This document shows, one piece after another, positions 19,201 to 26,319 of a stretch of DNA of 36,301 nucleotides. Source of the DNA: Candidatus Omnitrophota bacterium (GTDB lineage Bacteria > Omnitrophota > Gorgyraeia > 2-02-FULL-51-18); contig CAMDWQ010000015.1 in the NCBI GenBank assembly GCA_945877765.1, forward strand, positions 1-36,301, written 5' to 3'. The first letter of the stretch is position 1. Each line of letters begins with the position of its first letter. The position numbers and the translations under genes were made by a program. Under the pieces are notes generated by a model. That model was given only the letters and a program-made list of their open reading frames with translations, was not told the origin of the DNA and did not search any database.

Positions 19201-19377
19201 GTGTCTGGTATAGGAGGGAAAAGTGTTTACTCCTTCGCGTCATCCAAGGCTGAGTATCAGGCTGCTGTAATCCGAATGATAGATCTAGTCAATGCAGCGA
19301 TTTCAAATAATCCCACCCCAGCGCAGCTTGAACAGCTCAAGCAGGTCACCGAAGTCTTGAGGAAAGCATTGGGTTAA
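16264..19377 (+). CDS. Large exported protein made of repeated modules, function unknown
   Basis: A 1,037-residue exported protein I cannot assign to a family. Residues 1-30 are a signal peptide ending AMA. A short Ala/Gln-rich helix follows (about 48-66). The rest is built from about six copies of a module of about 100 residues: two or three beta-strands with a YNxxTGRLVNM-like turn, then a long helix containing EWNAAIARMIEQA-like sequence, then a second helix. Approximate positions are 90-195, 205-312, 318-430, 745-840, 845-950 and 955-1037. Copies three and four share DGWxTxxDKTxTP and xRYAVDxxLN. Residues 440-745 form a beta-rich insert with WD40-like phrases (AFTPDGKHIAVST, IFSPDGNHVGLLT), probably a propeller. 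GGGGAG precedes tandem ATGs at 16264 and 16267. Confidence 0.75.
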   Translation: MMRNAFDKKISAVLVLAFIYAQLFPAVAMADTLLPTAGQNTQVSTMTSSQLQAAQAAAEAEADQRNQPLALASASYAVSYNLQAPILGPYSRIDLSVEGDKMTIVATTASNDTETFTIDTVLKTVNYEKVEQGYLARSLGTSWTTGSLMYAAILEAALQALESALNNAPINNLENAQIKTRMDQAHTAVDQALKATHVVVESKDGATTVYIQNVKVSKKGSILTMMRFSLAGLDGTETATIDLSIPGHGVVTQSLGFGNIGTGREDSDLYLFYSLFNQVMGVVRNMSQKTTSVDAGKASKEMLTFLETYANGITHAWGSSPNFNLKVDKDGWMTFIDKTKTSTPTSTPWSFAFNPRTNRLVNMYGKPVRYAVDHYLNPAEWNAAIARMIEQAESLKGASTSDVSKATLQIFIEILKPALIPVDVNGNHIFPGETFKLSNGITDVYIRTRSYVTGYGAGGYPATADDIVVLRNRVTGQEIGVVYLEDHRQSGAIIKSIAFTPDGKHIAVSTGFDLTIIRTADAARVIAYGDFFDIKSTSKATVVGNDAVLLTYTTKKIDGTTVTVTDTFLFGIVNGKVIATSPDGKIKAVLTKQYSEDFTLGRTVMKEFLTLVNTVDDTVKNTLINEVVSVQGASYLQKSDHITSAIFSPDGNHVGLLTQFPAFVYEGPDKFHTNNFVVVNVQSGLKVLDVAKSLGMTIVITKMPVELRDGAFSITYRQMTSDPNTYRTILGPEKTASFYFKSADFHAFTDGDGWVTLVDKTSTPWSYTYNANGRLVNMLAVPRYAVDPILNSKEWTQTITGMITQVLKLKDSQTSAASKAALQTVADNLTYALGVSYSNSTGRISYARRGDLVIATFIYNTGVDGPRYGERYSYNLKTGKLSKGSLTGTLTPVTIGSNPGGWLDGLNSILYVVEEGVKNNQPTAEAQKELARTAVIVKLDLGPQTNIVNGINKIKGLILVSNPAGYTGYTLNPETKVVSVSGIGGKSVYSFASSKAEYQAAVIRMIDLVNAAISNNPTPAQLEQLKQVTEVLRKALG

Positions 19378-19422
19378 CCACTTAAACCGTATTTAATTTT
19401 TAATAGTTTAGAGCGGATTCTA

Positions 19423-19467
19423 GAAACATCCTGTTTGGTTCAGTGGGACCAAACAGGATGTTTCTTT
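19423..19467 (+). terminator. Strong terminator after the 1,037-residue protein gene
   Basis: A perfect 17-base stem (19423-19439 with 19448-19464), eight-base loop, then TTT. The stem begins GAAACATCC and ends GGATGTTTC, so it can act on both strands; the T tract favours the plus strand. Confidence 0.88.
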
Positions 19468-19539
19468 GCGCGCCGGACGGCTGTTTTGTTATCGTTTTGT
19501 TATTGCAATAAATTTTCACCCCCGATAGATTTTTGGTAA

Positions 19540-19545
19540 GATAAT
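19540..19545 (+). promoter_or_regulatory. -10 element of ispG, probably leaderless
   Basis: GATAAT ends seven bases before the ATG of ispG. A weak -35 (TTCACC, 19515-19520) lies 19 bases upstream. There is no Shine-Dalgarno sequence in the seven bases between. Confidence 0.4.
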
Positions 19546-19552
19546 CCCTGCC

Positions 19553-20677
19553 ATGAACAAATTAACCCGTAAAATCAAAGTCCGTGATCTTGAAATCGGC
19601 GGCGATGCACCCGTGTCGGTGCAGTCGATGTGCGCCACGCACACGCAGGACATTGCGGCGACGCTTGAGCAGATTGCATCGCTTGAGAAAAAAGGCGCGG
19701 ACTTGATCCGGATCGCGGTGGACAACAAAAGCGACGTGGAAGCCTTGAAAGAAATTCGCCGCCAGACGAAAGCGCGCCTGGTGGTAGATCTGCAGGAAAA
19801 TTTCCCTCTCGCCGAAATCGTGGCACCTTTCGTGGACAAAATTCGTTACAACCCCGGACATTTACATCACCTGGAAAAAGACACGCCGATAGAAAAAAAG
19901 GTGGCGTGGTTGGTGAATATCGCCAAAACCCACGGTAACGCGCTTCGTATCGGTGTCAACTGCGGTTCGGTGGCGCCCGATTTTTTAAAAAAATACGAGG
20001 GAAATCACGTCCGAGCCATCGTCGAAAGCGCGGCGTGGCATTGCGAGCTGTTGGACAAGCTGCATTTTTCCAATTATGTCGTGAGCCTTAAGGATTCCGA
20101 CCCAAAAAAAGTGGTGACCTGCAACAAAGAATTTTCCAAACGCCGGCCGGATGTGCCGATTCATCTGGGAGTCACAGAGGCAGGGCTTTTGCCGGACGGC
20201 GTGATCAAGACGCGTATCGCGTTTGAGCAGTTGATTCCTCTGGGGATTGGCGACACGATTCGCGTGTCTTTGACTTTACCCAATGCGGAAAAATCCGAGG
20301 AAATTACCTGGGGCCGCCAGATTTTGAAGGATATCGCCGAAAAGCGCTTTGTCTCGGTGCCTGATTTTGGAAAAGGGCTGAATATTATTTCCTGTCCGTC
20401 CTGCTCGCGTGTGGAAAACGGAGATTTTGTGAAGCTGGCGATGGAGGTCAAGGCCATGACTTCCTATGCCAAAGCCCACCAATTTACGATCGCGGTGATG
20501 GGATGCCGCGTCAACGGGCCGGGGGAGACGGATGACGCGGATTTGGGTGTCTGGTGCGGGCCGACTACCGTTACTTTAAAGAAAAAGGCAGAGTCGATAG
20601 GCTCTTTTCGTTATCATGAAGTCTTGCCTGTTCTGAAACAGGAACTGGATTTTCTAATTGCCTCGAAAAAGGTCTAG
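19553..20677 (+). CDS. ispG: IspG (GcpE), 4-hydroxy-3-methylbut-2-en-1-yl diphosphate synthase
   Basis: A 374-residue enzyme converting MEcPP to HMBPP, the penultimate step of the MEP isoprenoid pathway. The N-terminal TIM barrel starts [20 protein letters not shown] and includes VVDLQENF and KIRYNPGHL. The C-terminal iron-sulfur domain has the three cluster cysteines, CPSC (Cys281 and Cys284) and [10 protein letters not shown] (Cys318), with the fourth ligand Glu325. The length matches the compact bacterial form. The next enzyme, IspH, is encoded at the left edge of the window. The start is fixed by the conserved N-terminus and the promoter directly upstream. Confidence 0.97.
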   Translation: MNKLTRKIKVRDLEIGGDAPVSVQSMCATHTQDIAATLEQIASLEKKGADLIRIAVDNKSDVEALKEIRRQTKARLVVDLQENFPLAEIVAPFVDKIRYNPGHLHHLEKDTPIEKKVAWLVNIAKTHGNALRIGVNCGSVAPDFLKKYEGNHVRAIVESAAWHCELLDKLHFSNYVVSLKDSDPKKVVTCNKEFSKRRPDVPIHLGVTEAGLLPDGVIKTRIAFEQLIPLGIGDTIRVSLTLPNAEKSEEITWGRQILKDIAEKRFVSVPDFGKGLNIISCPSCSRVENGDFVKLAMEVKAMTSYAKAHQFTIAVMGCRVNGPGETDDADLGVWCGPTTVTLKKKAESIGSFRYHEVLPVLKQELDFLIASKKV

Positions 20678-20682
20678 CAGGA

Positions 20683-20688
20683 TATAAT
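20683..20688 (+). promoter_or_regulatory. -10-like TATAAT before the desaturase gene
   Basis: A perfect TATAAT lies six bases after the ispG stop and nine bases before the desaturase ATG. It overlaps a GGGAG that could be a weak ribosome binding site, so either a near-leaderless promoter or co-transcription with ispG is possible. No good -35 was found. Confidence 0.35.
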
Positions 20689-20697
20689 GGGAGTTCA

Positions 20698-21612
20698 ATG
20701 TCGAATCAAACAATAGCTATCCGCAGATCTCAATTTTCAATGCCCGGCGACTGGGTCGTCATGGCGTGGATTGTTTTTATGCACGTTGGCGCCTTGGCGG
20801 CTTTTTTTACTTTTAGCTGGGCGGGTGTGGCGCTCGCGGTCCTTCTTTGGTGGGTTACCGGCGGGGTGGGAATCACGCTGGGGTATCACCGCTATTTTAC
20901 CCACCGCAGTTATTCGACTCCCAAACCCGTCGAATACCTTCTGGCGATTTGTGGCTGTCTGGCCGGGGAAGCGGGTCCTATCGGCTGGGTGGCGGCGCAC
21001 CGTTATCATCACGCCTATTCCGATGTTGAGGGGGACCCCCATAGCCCCAAGCAGGGTTTTTTCTGGTCTCACATGGGTTGGCTCTTTGGACGCGAGACTT
21101 TTTTGACGGATTATGAAAAATACAAACGCTACGCGCCCGATATGGCACGCGATCCTTTTTTAGTTTTCTTGGACAAATACCACATGCTCCCGGCGCTGGT
21201 CTTGACCCTATTGCTTTATGCGCTCGGAGGATGGAATTATGTGGTGTGGGGGATTTTTGTCCGCTCGGTCGTTGTGTATCATAGTACCTGGTTTGTGAAT
21301 TCAGCTTCCCATGTGTGGGGCTATCGCAGTTATCAGACCACTGACAATTCACGCAACAATTGGTGGGTGGCCGCTCTCTCGTTTGGGGAGGGATGGCACA
21401 ACAATCATCACGCGTTTGCGCGCTCGGCGCGGCATGGTTTTCGTTGGTGGGAAGTGGATATTACGTATCTCATGATCAAAATTTTGTGGATGTTTGGACT
21501 GGCGTCTGACATTCATCTACCAGTCAAAAGCGACGCTCATGGGTTGACGATTCCGGTGACGGATTTGACGAATAAACCTGAGGCTTTGCGACGTACTTCG
21601 GTTACGAGATAA
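20698..21612 (+). CDS. Acyl-lipid/acyl-CoA fatty-acid desaturase (delta-9 type)
   Basis: A 304-residue membrane-bound di-iron desaturase that introduces a double bond into fatty-acyl chains, adjusting membrane fluidity. All three histidine boxes are present: HRYFTH (64-69), HRYHH (101-105) and HNNHH (234-238). Hydrophobic segments at about 20-55, 78-98 and 180-210 give the usual four-helix membrane anchor. The GYHRYFTHRSY and DVEGDPHSP surroundings match the stearoyl-CoA / DesC-type delta-9 group. It follows ispG by 20 bases. Confidence 0.93.
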   Translation: MSNQTIAIRRSQFSMPGDWVVMAWIVFMHVGALAAFFTFSWAGVALAVLLWWVTGGVGITLGYHRYFTHRSYSTPKPVEYLLAICGCLAGEAGPIGWVAAHRYHHAYSDVEGDPHSPKQGFFWSHMGWLFGRETFLTDYEKYKRYAPDMARDPFLVFLDKYHMLPALVLTLLLYALGGWNYVVWGIFVRSVVVYHSTWFVNSASHVWGYRSYQTTDNSRNNWWVAALSFGEGWHNNHHAFARSARHGFRWWEVDITYLMIKILWMFGLASDIHLPVKSDAHGLTIPVTDLTNKPEALRRTSVTR

Positions 21613-21636
21613 ATACTGCCCCACACGTCCCACACC

Positions 21637-21706
21637 GTCATTCCCGAAATCTTTAATCGGGAATCAAATCTTAACATGATCCCCGATTAAAGATTTCGGG
21701 GATGAC
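21637..21706. repeat. REP-like intergenic inverted repeat
   Basis: Two 30-base arms (21637-21666 and 21677-21706) are inverted copies differing at two positions, both of which still allow G-U pairing; the loop is ten bases. Each arm also contains its own CCCGA/TCGGG hairpin. The form GTCATTCCCGAAATC...CGGGAATCA resembles dispersed repeats found between genes in many bacterial genomes. It may also stop transcription from the desaturase gene. Confidence 0.75.
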
Positions 21707-21758
21707 ACTGGGATGATATTTAGGATATTTAAAAGGTTTCTGGGACGACATTTATTTG

Positions 21759-21767
21759 TGATAGAAT
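21759..21767 (+). promoter_or_regulatory. Extended -10 promoter of the first SYLF gene
   Basis: TGA-TAGAAT is an extended -10 without a good -35. The predicted start is near 21774, giving a leader of about 46 bases to the ATG at 21820, with GGGAG six bases before it. Confidence 0.5.
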
Positions 21768-21819
21768 AAATTCCGTTTTTAATACCACTTTTATGGTCAA
21801 AAAACCGCGGGAGTTTCCG

Positions 21820-22557
21820 ATGAAAATTAAACTTTTGTCTTGGTGGGTATTGACGGCCTTGGCGGCTGGGTTGGTTTCTTGGACTCCGGAAGCATTTGCC
21901 GACGTTTCCTCGGCACGTCCTGATTTGGATGACCGAATTTGGAATGCCACACAAGTTTTGAATCAAATTATGCTTTCGCCGGACCAGAGTATCCCCGAAG
22001 AGCTTTTGGCCAAATGCAAGGCCATTGCCATTTATCCGAGTGTGTTGAAGGGCGCTTTTATTTTTGGCGCACGTTTTGGCAAAGGGGTGGTGGTGACCAA
22101 GGACGCCTCTGGGAATTGGGGCCCGGTGGCATTTTCGACGGTCGGAGGCGGCAGTTGGGGTTTTCAAATTGGGGGCTCTTCGACGGATCTGATCGTTTTG
22201 GTGATGAATGACGCTGGAATGGAAAGTCTTTTGAGAAATAATTTTACGCTGGGCGCGGACGCTCAGGTAGCCGCCGGTCCTGTGGGACGTGATTCGCAGG
22301 CGTCGACGGATCTTTTTTTGAAGGCCAGTCTTTTTTCCTATTCCAGGAGCATGGGGCTTTTTGCGGGAGTTGCACTGGATGGCACGGTGTTGACGCAAGA
22401 TAACAATTCAAACAGCGCCTATTACGGCCGGCCGGTTACTTCCAAGCAGATTCTTTTGGAAAATGCAGCCACGGTGCAGCCTACGTCGAGAGGATTGATT
22501 GATAAGCTGACGGAGTATTCTGCGCGGTGGTCGGCAAGGGTTGCGGCGAAGAGATAA
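21820..22557 (+). CDS. Exported SYLF-domain (Ysc84/DUF500) protein, copy 1
   Basis: A 245-residue exported protein. Its signal peptide is MKIKLLSWWVLTALAAGLVSW, cleaved near AFA. The SYLF domain covers most of the rest, with KCKAIAIYP, GARFGKGVVV, GNWGPVAFST and the hydrophobic-Ser-Arg segment FSYSRSMGLFAGVALDG. SYLF domains bind phosphoinositides in eukaryotes; bacterial exported members have unknown roles and are assumed to be envelope or lipid binding. The start at 21820 is preferred over 21793 because GGGAG lies six bases upstream and the signal peptide begins there. A paralogue sits at 26320-27042. Confidence 0.88.
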   Translation: MKIKLLSWWVLTALAAGLVSWTPEAFADVSSARPDLDDRIWNATQVLNQIMLSPDQSIPEELLAKCKAIAIYPSVLKGAFIFGARFGKGVVVTKDASGNWGPVAFSTVGGGSWGFQIGGSSTDLIVLVMNDAGMESLLRNNFTLGADAQVAAGPVGRDSQASTDLFLKASLFSYSRSMGLFAGVALDGTVLTQDNNSNSAYYGRPVTSKQILLENAATVQPTSRGLIDKLTEYSARWSARVAAKR

Positions 22558-22577
22558 AATTTGGTAAATAAATTTAC

Positions 22578-22650
22578 GCTGGAGTAGCTCAGCTGGTAGA
22601 GCAGCTGATTCGTAATCAGCAGGTCACCGGTTCAATCCCGGTCTCCAGCT
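22578..22650 (+). tRNA. tRNA-Thr (CGT)
   Basis: Complete cloverleaf: acceptor GCTGGAG/CTCCAGC, D arm GCTC...GAGC, anticodon stem GCTGA/TCAGC with loop TTCGTAA (anticodon CGT), T arm ACCGG-TTCAATC-CCGGT and discriminator T. No CCA is encoded. Its 3' half is duplicated 139 bases downstream. Confidence 0.95.
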
Positions 22651-22683
22651 CAGATTTAAAGTAGTGTGCAGTGCTTGGTAGAG

Positions 22684-22733
22684 GTCGCCAAGCCTCTGCT
22701 TGGCGACACTTCTCGGCGGCATTGATAGCCGCC
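22684..22733. repeat. Two GC-rich hairpins inside the duplicated tRNA-Thr segment
   Basis: The first hairpin is GTCGCCAAGC-ctct-GCTTGGCGAC (perfect ten-base stem). The second is GGCGGC-attgata-GCCGCC (six-base stem). Together they fill most of the 93-base spacer between the two copies of the tRNA 3' half and look like a small REP- or MITE-type insert. Confidence 0.65.
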
Positions 22734-22745
22734 TCGTCGCAGCTA

Positions 22746-22791
22746 GATTCGTAATCAGCAGGTCACCGGTTCAATCCCGGTCTCCAGCTCA
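22746..22791 (+). pseudogene. Duplicated 3' half of tRNA-Thr
   Basis: An exact 46-base copy of 22607-22652, covering the anticodon loop to the 3' end and two bases beyond. No 5' half (acceptor strand or D arm) is present upstream, so it cannot form a tRNA. Confidence 0.88.
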
Positions 22792-22827
22792 AGTTTTTTA
22801 AATGAAGACTCTACCTAAGGAGGAAAT

Positions 22828-23160
22828 ATGAGTGCGAATGTATTAAAAATTACCGATGCAAATTTTGACAGCGAAGTGGCGAAGTCTTCGATTCCGGTGC
22901 TGGTTGATTTCTGGGCCGAATGGTGCGGGCCTTGCCGTTTGATGGGACCGATTCTTGATGCGCTGGCGCCTGTTTATGCGGGAAAGCTTAAGATTGGAAA
23001 ATTAAATGTCGATGAAAATCAAGATTCTCCCGGCAAGCTTGGGATCATGAACATCCCGACGATGATTGTGTTTAAAGGCGGCAAAGAAGCACAGCGTTTT
23101 GTCGGAGCCACCAACCAGGCAGACCTCCAGGTCAAGCTCGATAAAGTCTTAGCGGGTTAG
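22828..23160 (+). CDS. trxA: Thioredoxin
   Basis: A 110-residue cytoplasmic thioredoxin, which reduces protein disulfides using electrons from thioredoxin reductase. The redox site is WAEWCGPC (Cys33 and Cys36). The cis-Pro loop is seen in NIPTMIVFKGG, and the C-terminus FVGATNQADLQVKLDKVL is also typical. The length is that of E. coli TrxA. A very strong AAGGAGG lies seven bases before the ATG. purN starts six bases after its stop, so the two are probably one operon. No promoter is seen between the tRNA-Thr copy and trxA, so transcription may come from the tRNA. Confidence 0.96.
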   Translation: MSANVLKITDANFDSEVAKSSIPVLVDFWAEWCGPCRLMGPILDALAPVYAGKLKIGKLNVDENQDSPGKLGIMNIPTMIVFKGGKEAQRFVGATNQADLQVKLDKVLAG

Positions 23161-23166
23161 TTTTAG

Positions 23167-23775
23167 ATGTCGCGTCGTTTACCTCATGACGGCGCAAGGC
23201 TTGCCGTTTTTTGTTCGGGATTTGGGTCTAATTTCCAGGCGGTTCTTGACGCTGTCCTGAGCAAAAAATTAAAAGCCGAAGTCGTGCTCATGGTCTGTGA
23301 TAATCCCAAGGCGTATGCGTTGGAGCGGGCCAAAAAAAATAATATTCCGGTTGTTCTGATCAGCCCCCATCTGTTCGCCGCGCGCGAAGCTTACGAAAAA
23401 ATCATCGTGCGCATTTTAAAAAGCCAGCAGATTGACCTTGTGGTTCTGGCTGGTTTCATGCGAATCCTTACCCCTTATTTTATTCACGCTTACCGCGGCC
23501 GCATTCTCAATATTCATCCTTCTTATTTGCCTCATTTCAAAGGAGCACACGCGATTCGTGATGCCTTCGAGTCCAAGGCAAAAGAAACCGGTGTGACTGT
23601 CCATTGGGTGACGGTAAAAGTGGATGCCGGACCCGCGATTTTGCAGAGGAAAGTAAAAATTAATCGTAATGATACGCTGGCGTCTCTAGAAAAAAAAATT
23701 CACGCGGTGGAACATGAGATTTACCCGAAAGCGATTCAGCGAGTGATACTGCGACTTCGCTCAGGACTTCGTTGA
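23167..23775 (+). CDS. purN: PurN, phosphoribosylglycinamide formyltransferase
   Basis: A 202-residue enzyme of purine synthesis that transfers a formyl group from 10-formyl-THF to GAR. The phosphate-binding loop is CSGFGSNFQA (about 16-25). The catalytic residues are in LNIHPSYLP (Asn115 and His117) and in KVDAGPAI (Asp153), in the usual order and spacing. The length is normal. It starts six bases downstream of trxA without a strong ribosome binding site of its own. The -35 of the eno promoter overlaps its stop codon. Confidence 0.95.
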   Translation: MSRRLPHDGARLAVFCSGFGSNFQAVLDAVLSKKLKAEVVLMVCDNPKAYALERAKKNNIPVVLISPHLFAAREAYEKIIVRILKSQQIDLVVLAGFMRILTPYFIHAYRGRILNIHPSYLPHFKGAHAIRDAFESKAKETGVTVHWVTVKVDAGPAILQRKVKINRNDTLASLEKKIHAVEHEIYPKAIQRVILRLRSGLR

Positions 23776-23800
23776 CTCTGGGAGACGATGACTTTATAAT
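23772..23800 (+). promoter_or_regulatory. Sigma70-type promoter of eno
   Basis: TTGACT (23772-23777) and a perfect TATAAT (23795-23800) are separated by exactly 17 bases, the best promoter match in the window. The -35 overlaps the purN stop codon. The predicted start is near 23807, giving a leader of about 77 bases. Confidence 0.78.
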
Positions 23801-23810
23801 TGCACAATTT

Positions 23811-23831
23811 CCTCCCCTTTCGAAGGGGAGG
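23811..23831 (+). repeat. Hairpin in the eno leader
   Basis: CCTCCCCTT-tcg-AAGGGGAGG forms a perfect nine-base stem at the very 5' end of the predicted eno mRNA. There is no T tract, so it is unlikely to be a terminator. The adjoining text (GTGCCGGAGGCGGAGGGG) suggests a dispersed intergenic repeat. It could stabilise the mRNA 5' end. Confidence 0.6.
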
Positions 23832-23883
23832 TGCCGGAGGCGGAGGGGTTGTAAGGTTCGAATAAACTTTTTAAGGAGAATAA

Positions 23884-25170
23884 ATGTCTAAATCATCAAT
23901 TAAAAAAATTATCGCACGTCAAATCTTAGACTCCCGCGGAAATCCCACCGTTGAAGCTGATTGTTATCTTGCGGACGGGTCGTTTGCCCGCGCGGCGGTG
24001 CCCAGCGGCGCCTCCACAGGGGAGTACGAAGCGGTTGAATTGCGCGACGGTGATAAAGGCGTCTATTCAGGGAGGGGTGTTTTGAAAGCGGTTCATCACG
24101 CGAACGCTGAAATTGCGAAAGCGCTAAAAGGCAAAGACGCTTTGGACCAGAAGGCCGCGGATAATCTCATGATTCGTTTGGATGGTACCGCTAATAAGGC
24201 AAGGCTCGGAGCCAATGCAATTTTGGCGGTCTCGATGGCGGTTTGCCGCGCGGCGGCTCAGGCGCAGGGGATTTCTCTGTGGAAACACATCGGAAAACTA
24301 CATCAAAATAAAAATTTCAATCTCCCTGTCCCGATGGCCAACATTATCAACGGCGGCAAGCACGCGGACAACAAAATTGATTTTCAGGAGTTTATGATCG
24401 CTCCGACGGGTGCCAAGGCTTATTCGGAAGGATTGCGCTGGATCACCGAGATATTTCACGGCCTTAAGACAATTTTGAAGAAAAAAGGCCATGTGACTGC
24501 GGTTGGCGACGAGGGTGGTTTTGCGCCGAATCTGGGCAACGAGGAAGCGTTGGGAGTCATCATGGAGGCGATCGTTGCTTCTGGGTATAAACCGAAGACG
24601 CAAATTCAGATTGCCTTAGACTGCGCTTCTTCGGAGCTTTTTGACGAGGGCGGCCGCAAGGGATACAAATTCTGGAAATCAAACCCGGGAAAATTATTTT
24701 CAGCGGATGAAATGATCGGGATTTATTCCGAATGGGTCAAAAAATACCCGATTTACTCTATTGAGGATGGTTTGGACCAGAATGATTGGGACGGTTATGT
24801 CCGATTCACCAAAGCTCTTGGCTCCAAAATTCAAATCGTGGGGGATGATTTTTTTGTAACGAACCCTGAGCGTCTCAAGAAAGGCATTCAGATGAAAGCC
24901 ACCAATGCGATATTGATCAAGGTCAACCAAATCGGCACTGTTTCCGAGACGCTTGAGGCTATCAAGATGGCTCAAAAGGCGGGCTACGGCGTCATTTCTT
25001 CTCACCGCTCAGGAGAGACAGAAGATGCGTTTATCGCCGATCTGGCGGTGGGTACCGGCGCCGGACAGATTAAAACCGGCTCGCTTTCGCGTACGGACCG
25101 CATCGCCAAGTACAATCAACTGCTTCGCATTGAAGAAGAATTGGGGACCAAAGCGAAGTACGGCTTGTAA
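23884..25170 (+). CDS. eno: Enolase
   Basis: A 428-residue cytoplasmic glycolytic enzyme that interconverts 2-phosphoglycerate and phosphoenolpyruvate. Visible signatures are the loop [17 protein letters not shown], the catalytic-site GDEGGFAPN, the metal ligands in [11 protein letters not shown] and GDDFFVTNP, and the family signature [13 protein letters not shown] followed by SHRSGETED, which contain the catalytic Lys and the substrate-binding His-Arg-Ser. The length is typical. AAGGAG lies seven bases before the ATG. ftsB follows after three bases, an arrangement seen in many bacteria. Confidence 0.98.
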   Translation: MSKSSIKKIIARQILDSRGNPTVEADCYLADGSFARAAVPSGASTGEYEAVELRDGDKGVYSGRGVLKAVHHANAEIAKALKGKDALDQKAADNLMIRLDGTANKARLGANAILAVSMAVCRAAAQAQGISLWKHIGKLHQNKNFNLPVPMANIINGGKHADNKIDFQEFMIAPTGAKAYSEGLRWITEIFHGLKTILKKKGHVTAVGDEGGFAPNLGNEEALGVIMEAIVASGYKPKTQIQIALDCASSELFDEGGRKGYKFWKSNPGKLFSADEMIGIYSEWVKKYPIYSIEDGLDQNDWDGYVRFTKALGSKIQIVGDDFFVTNPERLKKGIQMKATNAILIKVNQIGTVSETLEAIKMAQKAGYGVISSHRSGETEDAFIADLAVGTGAGQIKTGSLSRTDRIAKYNQLLRIEEELGTKAKYGL

Positions 25171-25173
25171 CGC

Positions 25174-25482
25174 ATGGCGACCGCAAAAAAATCAATCACG
25201 ATTATTATTTTTTCGGTACTAGCGGTCTTATTTGTTGTTTTTATCACGCCCAAGCTGTTTCGAATCCGCGGTCTCCAGGAGCGCAGCAACAACCTTGATG
25301 CAGAAACAGCGCGCTTGAGGGCTGAGGGCGCAGCCCTCGAGGCTGAGCTTCGTCTGTTGAGGGACGACCCTGTCTATCTTGAAAAAGTAGCTCGTGAAAA
25401 GTTTAACAAAGCCAAAGAAGGCGAGATTGTCTACCGGGTAGTTCGCGAGAGCGACACCAACGCGGGTAAAAAGGCTAGCTAG
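25174..25482 (+). CDS. ftsB: FtsB/DivIC-type septum formation initiator protein
   Basis: A 102-residue bitopic membrane protein of the divisome. Residues 8-25 form the single transmembrane helix. A coiled coil rich in Leu, Glu and Ala (about 32-62) follows, then the conserved LLRDDPVYLEKVAREKFNKAKEGEIVYRV tail typical of FtsB/DivIC, here given in shorter pieces: DDPVYLEKVAREKF and GEIVYRV. The family bridges FtsL and FtsQ at the division site. It is three bases downstream of eno and surely co-transcribed. Its last four bases overlap the convergent protease gene. Confidence 0.9.
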   Translation: MATAKKSITIIIFSVLAVLFVVFITPKLFRIRGLQERSNNLDAETARLRAEGAALEAELRLLRDDPVYLEKVAREKFNKAKEGEIVYRVVRESDTNAGKKAS

Positions 25483-26195
25483 GTTTTTGGAAGCTCGTTA
25501 GGCCTGTTTTGTTCTAATATTAATTTGCTGCGCTTGTAATCAATTTTAAAATTATAGCGCGACAAAAAAGAGACCCCCAAAAGTCCATCCGCAAACGGAG
25601 TTTTTTCTCTCATTTTTGGCAGGATGGCTACCATCACATCGCGTGCTTCGGCTGTTCCTACGCGTACCGTTCGAAGGGTTGAAACTAACATTTTCTGGCT
25701 TCTTCCGTCGGAGGTCATGACTTGGGCGGCTAAACCTTTATTATCATTGGGAATCCCAAGCTTAGAGGCAATTTCCTGTGATAGGAAGGTGAAGGTGCTT
25801 CCAGTATCCAGAAGAAGCTTTGATTTGACGTGTCCGTTGAGAAGCGCTTGCACAAGGATGTGTCCCTGAAAAGTTTCAAACGGCACTTCTCGGGGTTTTT
25901 GATCGCGCGAGAGCAGCATTTGGTTTCTTTTTTGACGCTTGGTTTTTAATTCGGCGCTAATATTTTTTGCGGTCTGGCTGTCCGAGCGCAGGATGCGGAT
26001 AATTTTTTCTTTCTTGATGATGGCGATATCAAAACCAAGATCCAGCCACACCTGGTGTTTATTTTCGGCGATGATCAGCCCTTGCCAGGTGCGTTTGTCT
26101 CGTGTGTAGACGGTATCGGCACAGGCGGTCGTTGAAAAAATCAAGAAACTTAAAAAAAATGAGGCTAAAATAAAACAAGAGCTAATTTTATGCAT
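25479..26195 (-). CDS. Exported retropepsin-like aspartic protease
   Basis: A 238-residue exported protein with a signal peptide ending near residue 26 (STTACA). Residues 29-70 form a small beta-rich domain (TWQGLIIAENKHQVWLDLG). The protease domain has the catalytic motif LLLDTGSTFTFLS (Asp130-Thr-Gly) and the C-terminal hydrophobic-Gly motif GLLGVSFLSRYNFKID. A single DTG per chain means that it must work as a dimer, as in retroviral-type and TIGR02281-like bacterial enzymes. Periplasmic processing of envelope proteins is a reasonable guess. A GAGG lies about ten bases before the ATG. Confidence 0.85.
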   Translation of the reverse strand: MHKISSCFILASFFLSFLIFSTTACADTVYTRDKRTWQGLIIAENKHQVWLDLGFDIAIIKKEKIIRILRSDSQTAKNISAELKTKRQKRNQMLLSRDQKPREVPFETFQGHILVQALLNGHVKSKLLLDTGSTFTFLSQEIASKLGIPNDNKGLAAQVMTSDGRSQKMLVSTLRTVRVGTAEARDVMVAILPKMREKTPFADGLLGVSFLSRYNFKIDYKRSKLILEQNRPNELPKT

Positions 26196-26227
26196 TTAGG
26201 AAAAACCTCTCCTTGTTTTCTACGTTT

Positions 26228-26258
26228 ATTCTACACCGAAGCCCGCAAAAATACTCAA
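26228..26258 (-). promoter_or_regulatory. Candidate promoter of the protease gene
   Basis: On the minus strand TTGAGT (26258-26253) and TAGAAT (26233-26228) are separated by 19 bases. The leader to the ATG at 26195 would be about 27 bases and includes the purine-rich AAGGAGAGG. Confidence 0.4.
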
Positions 26259-26304
26259 GGCAAAGTATTCTTTTAAAACTACGCTACTCTCCATCCGGCA
26301 AGTC

Positions 26305-26313
26305 TGGTACTAT
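26305..26313 (+). promoter_or_regulatory. Extended -10 of the second SYLF gene, leaderless
   Basis: TGG-TACTAT is an extended -10 whose last base is six bases from the ATG at 26320. The predicted transcription start coincides with the A of the start codon. No Shine-Dalgarno sequence is present. Confidence 0.5.
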
Positions 26314-26319
26314 ACCCCT

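Noticed and set aside
21664-22398. 244-codon minus-strand frame opposite the first SYLF gene
   Set aside because: Its composition (many Arg, His, Lys, Asn) is that of a shadow frame, and the opposite strand encodes a clear signal peptide and SYLF domain.
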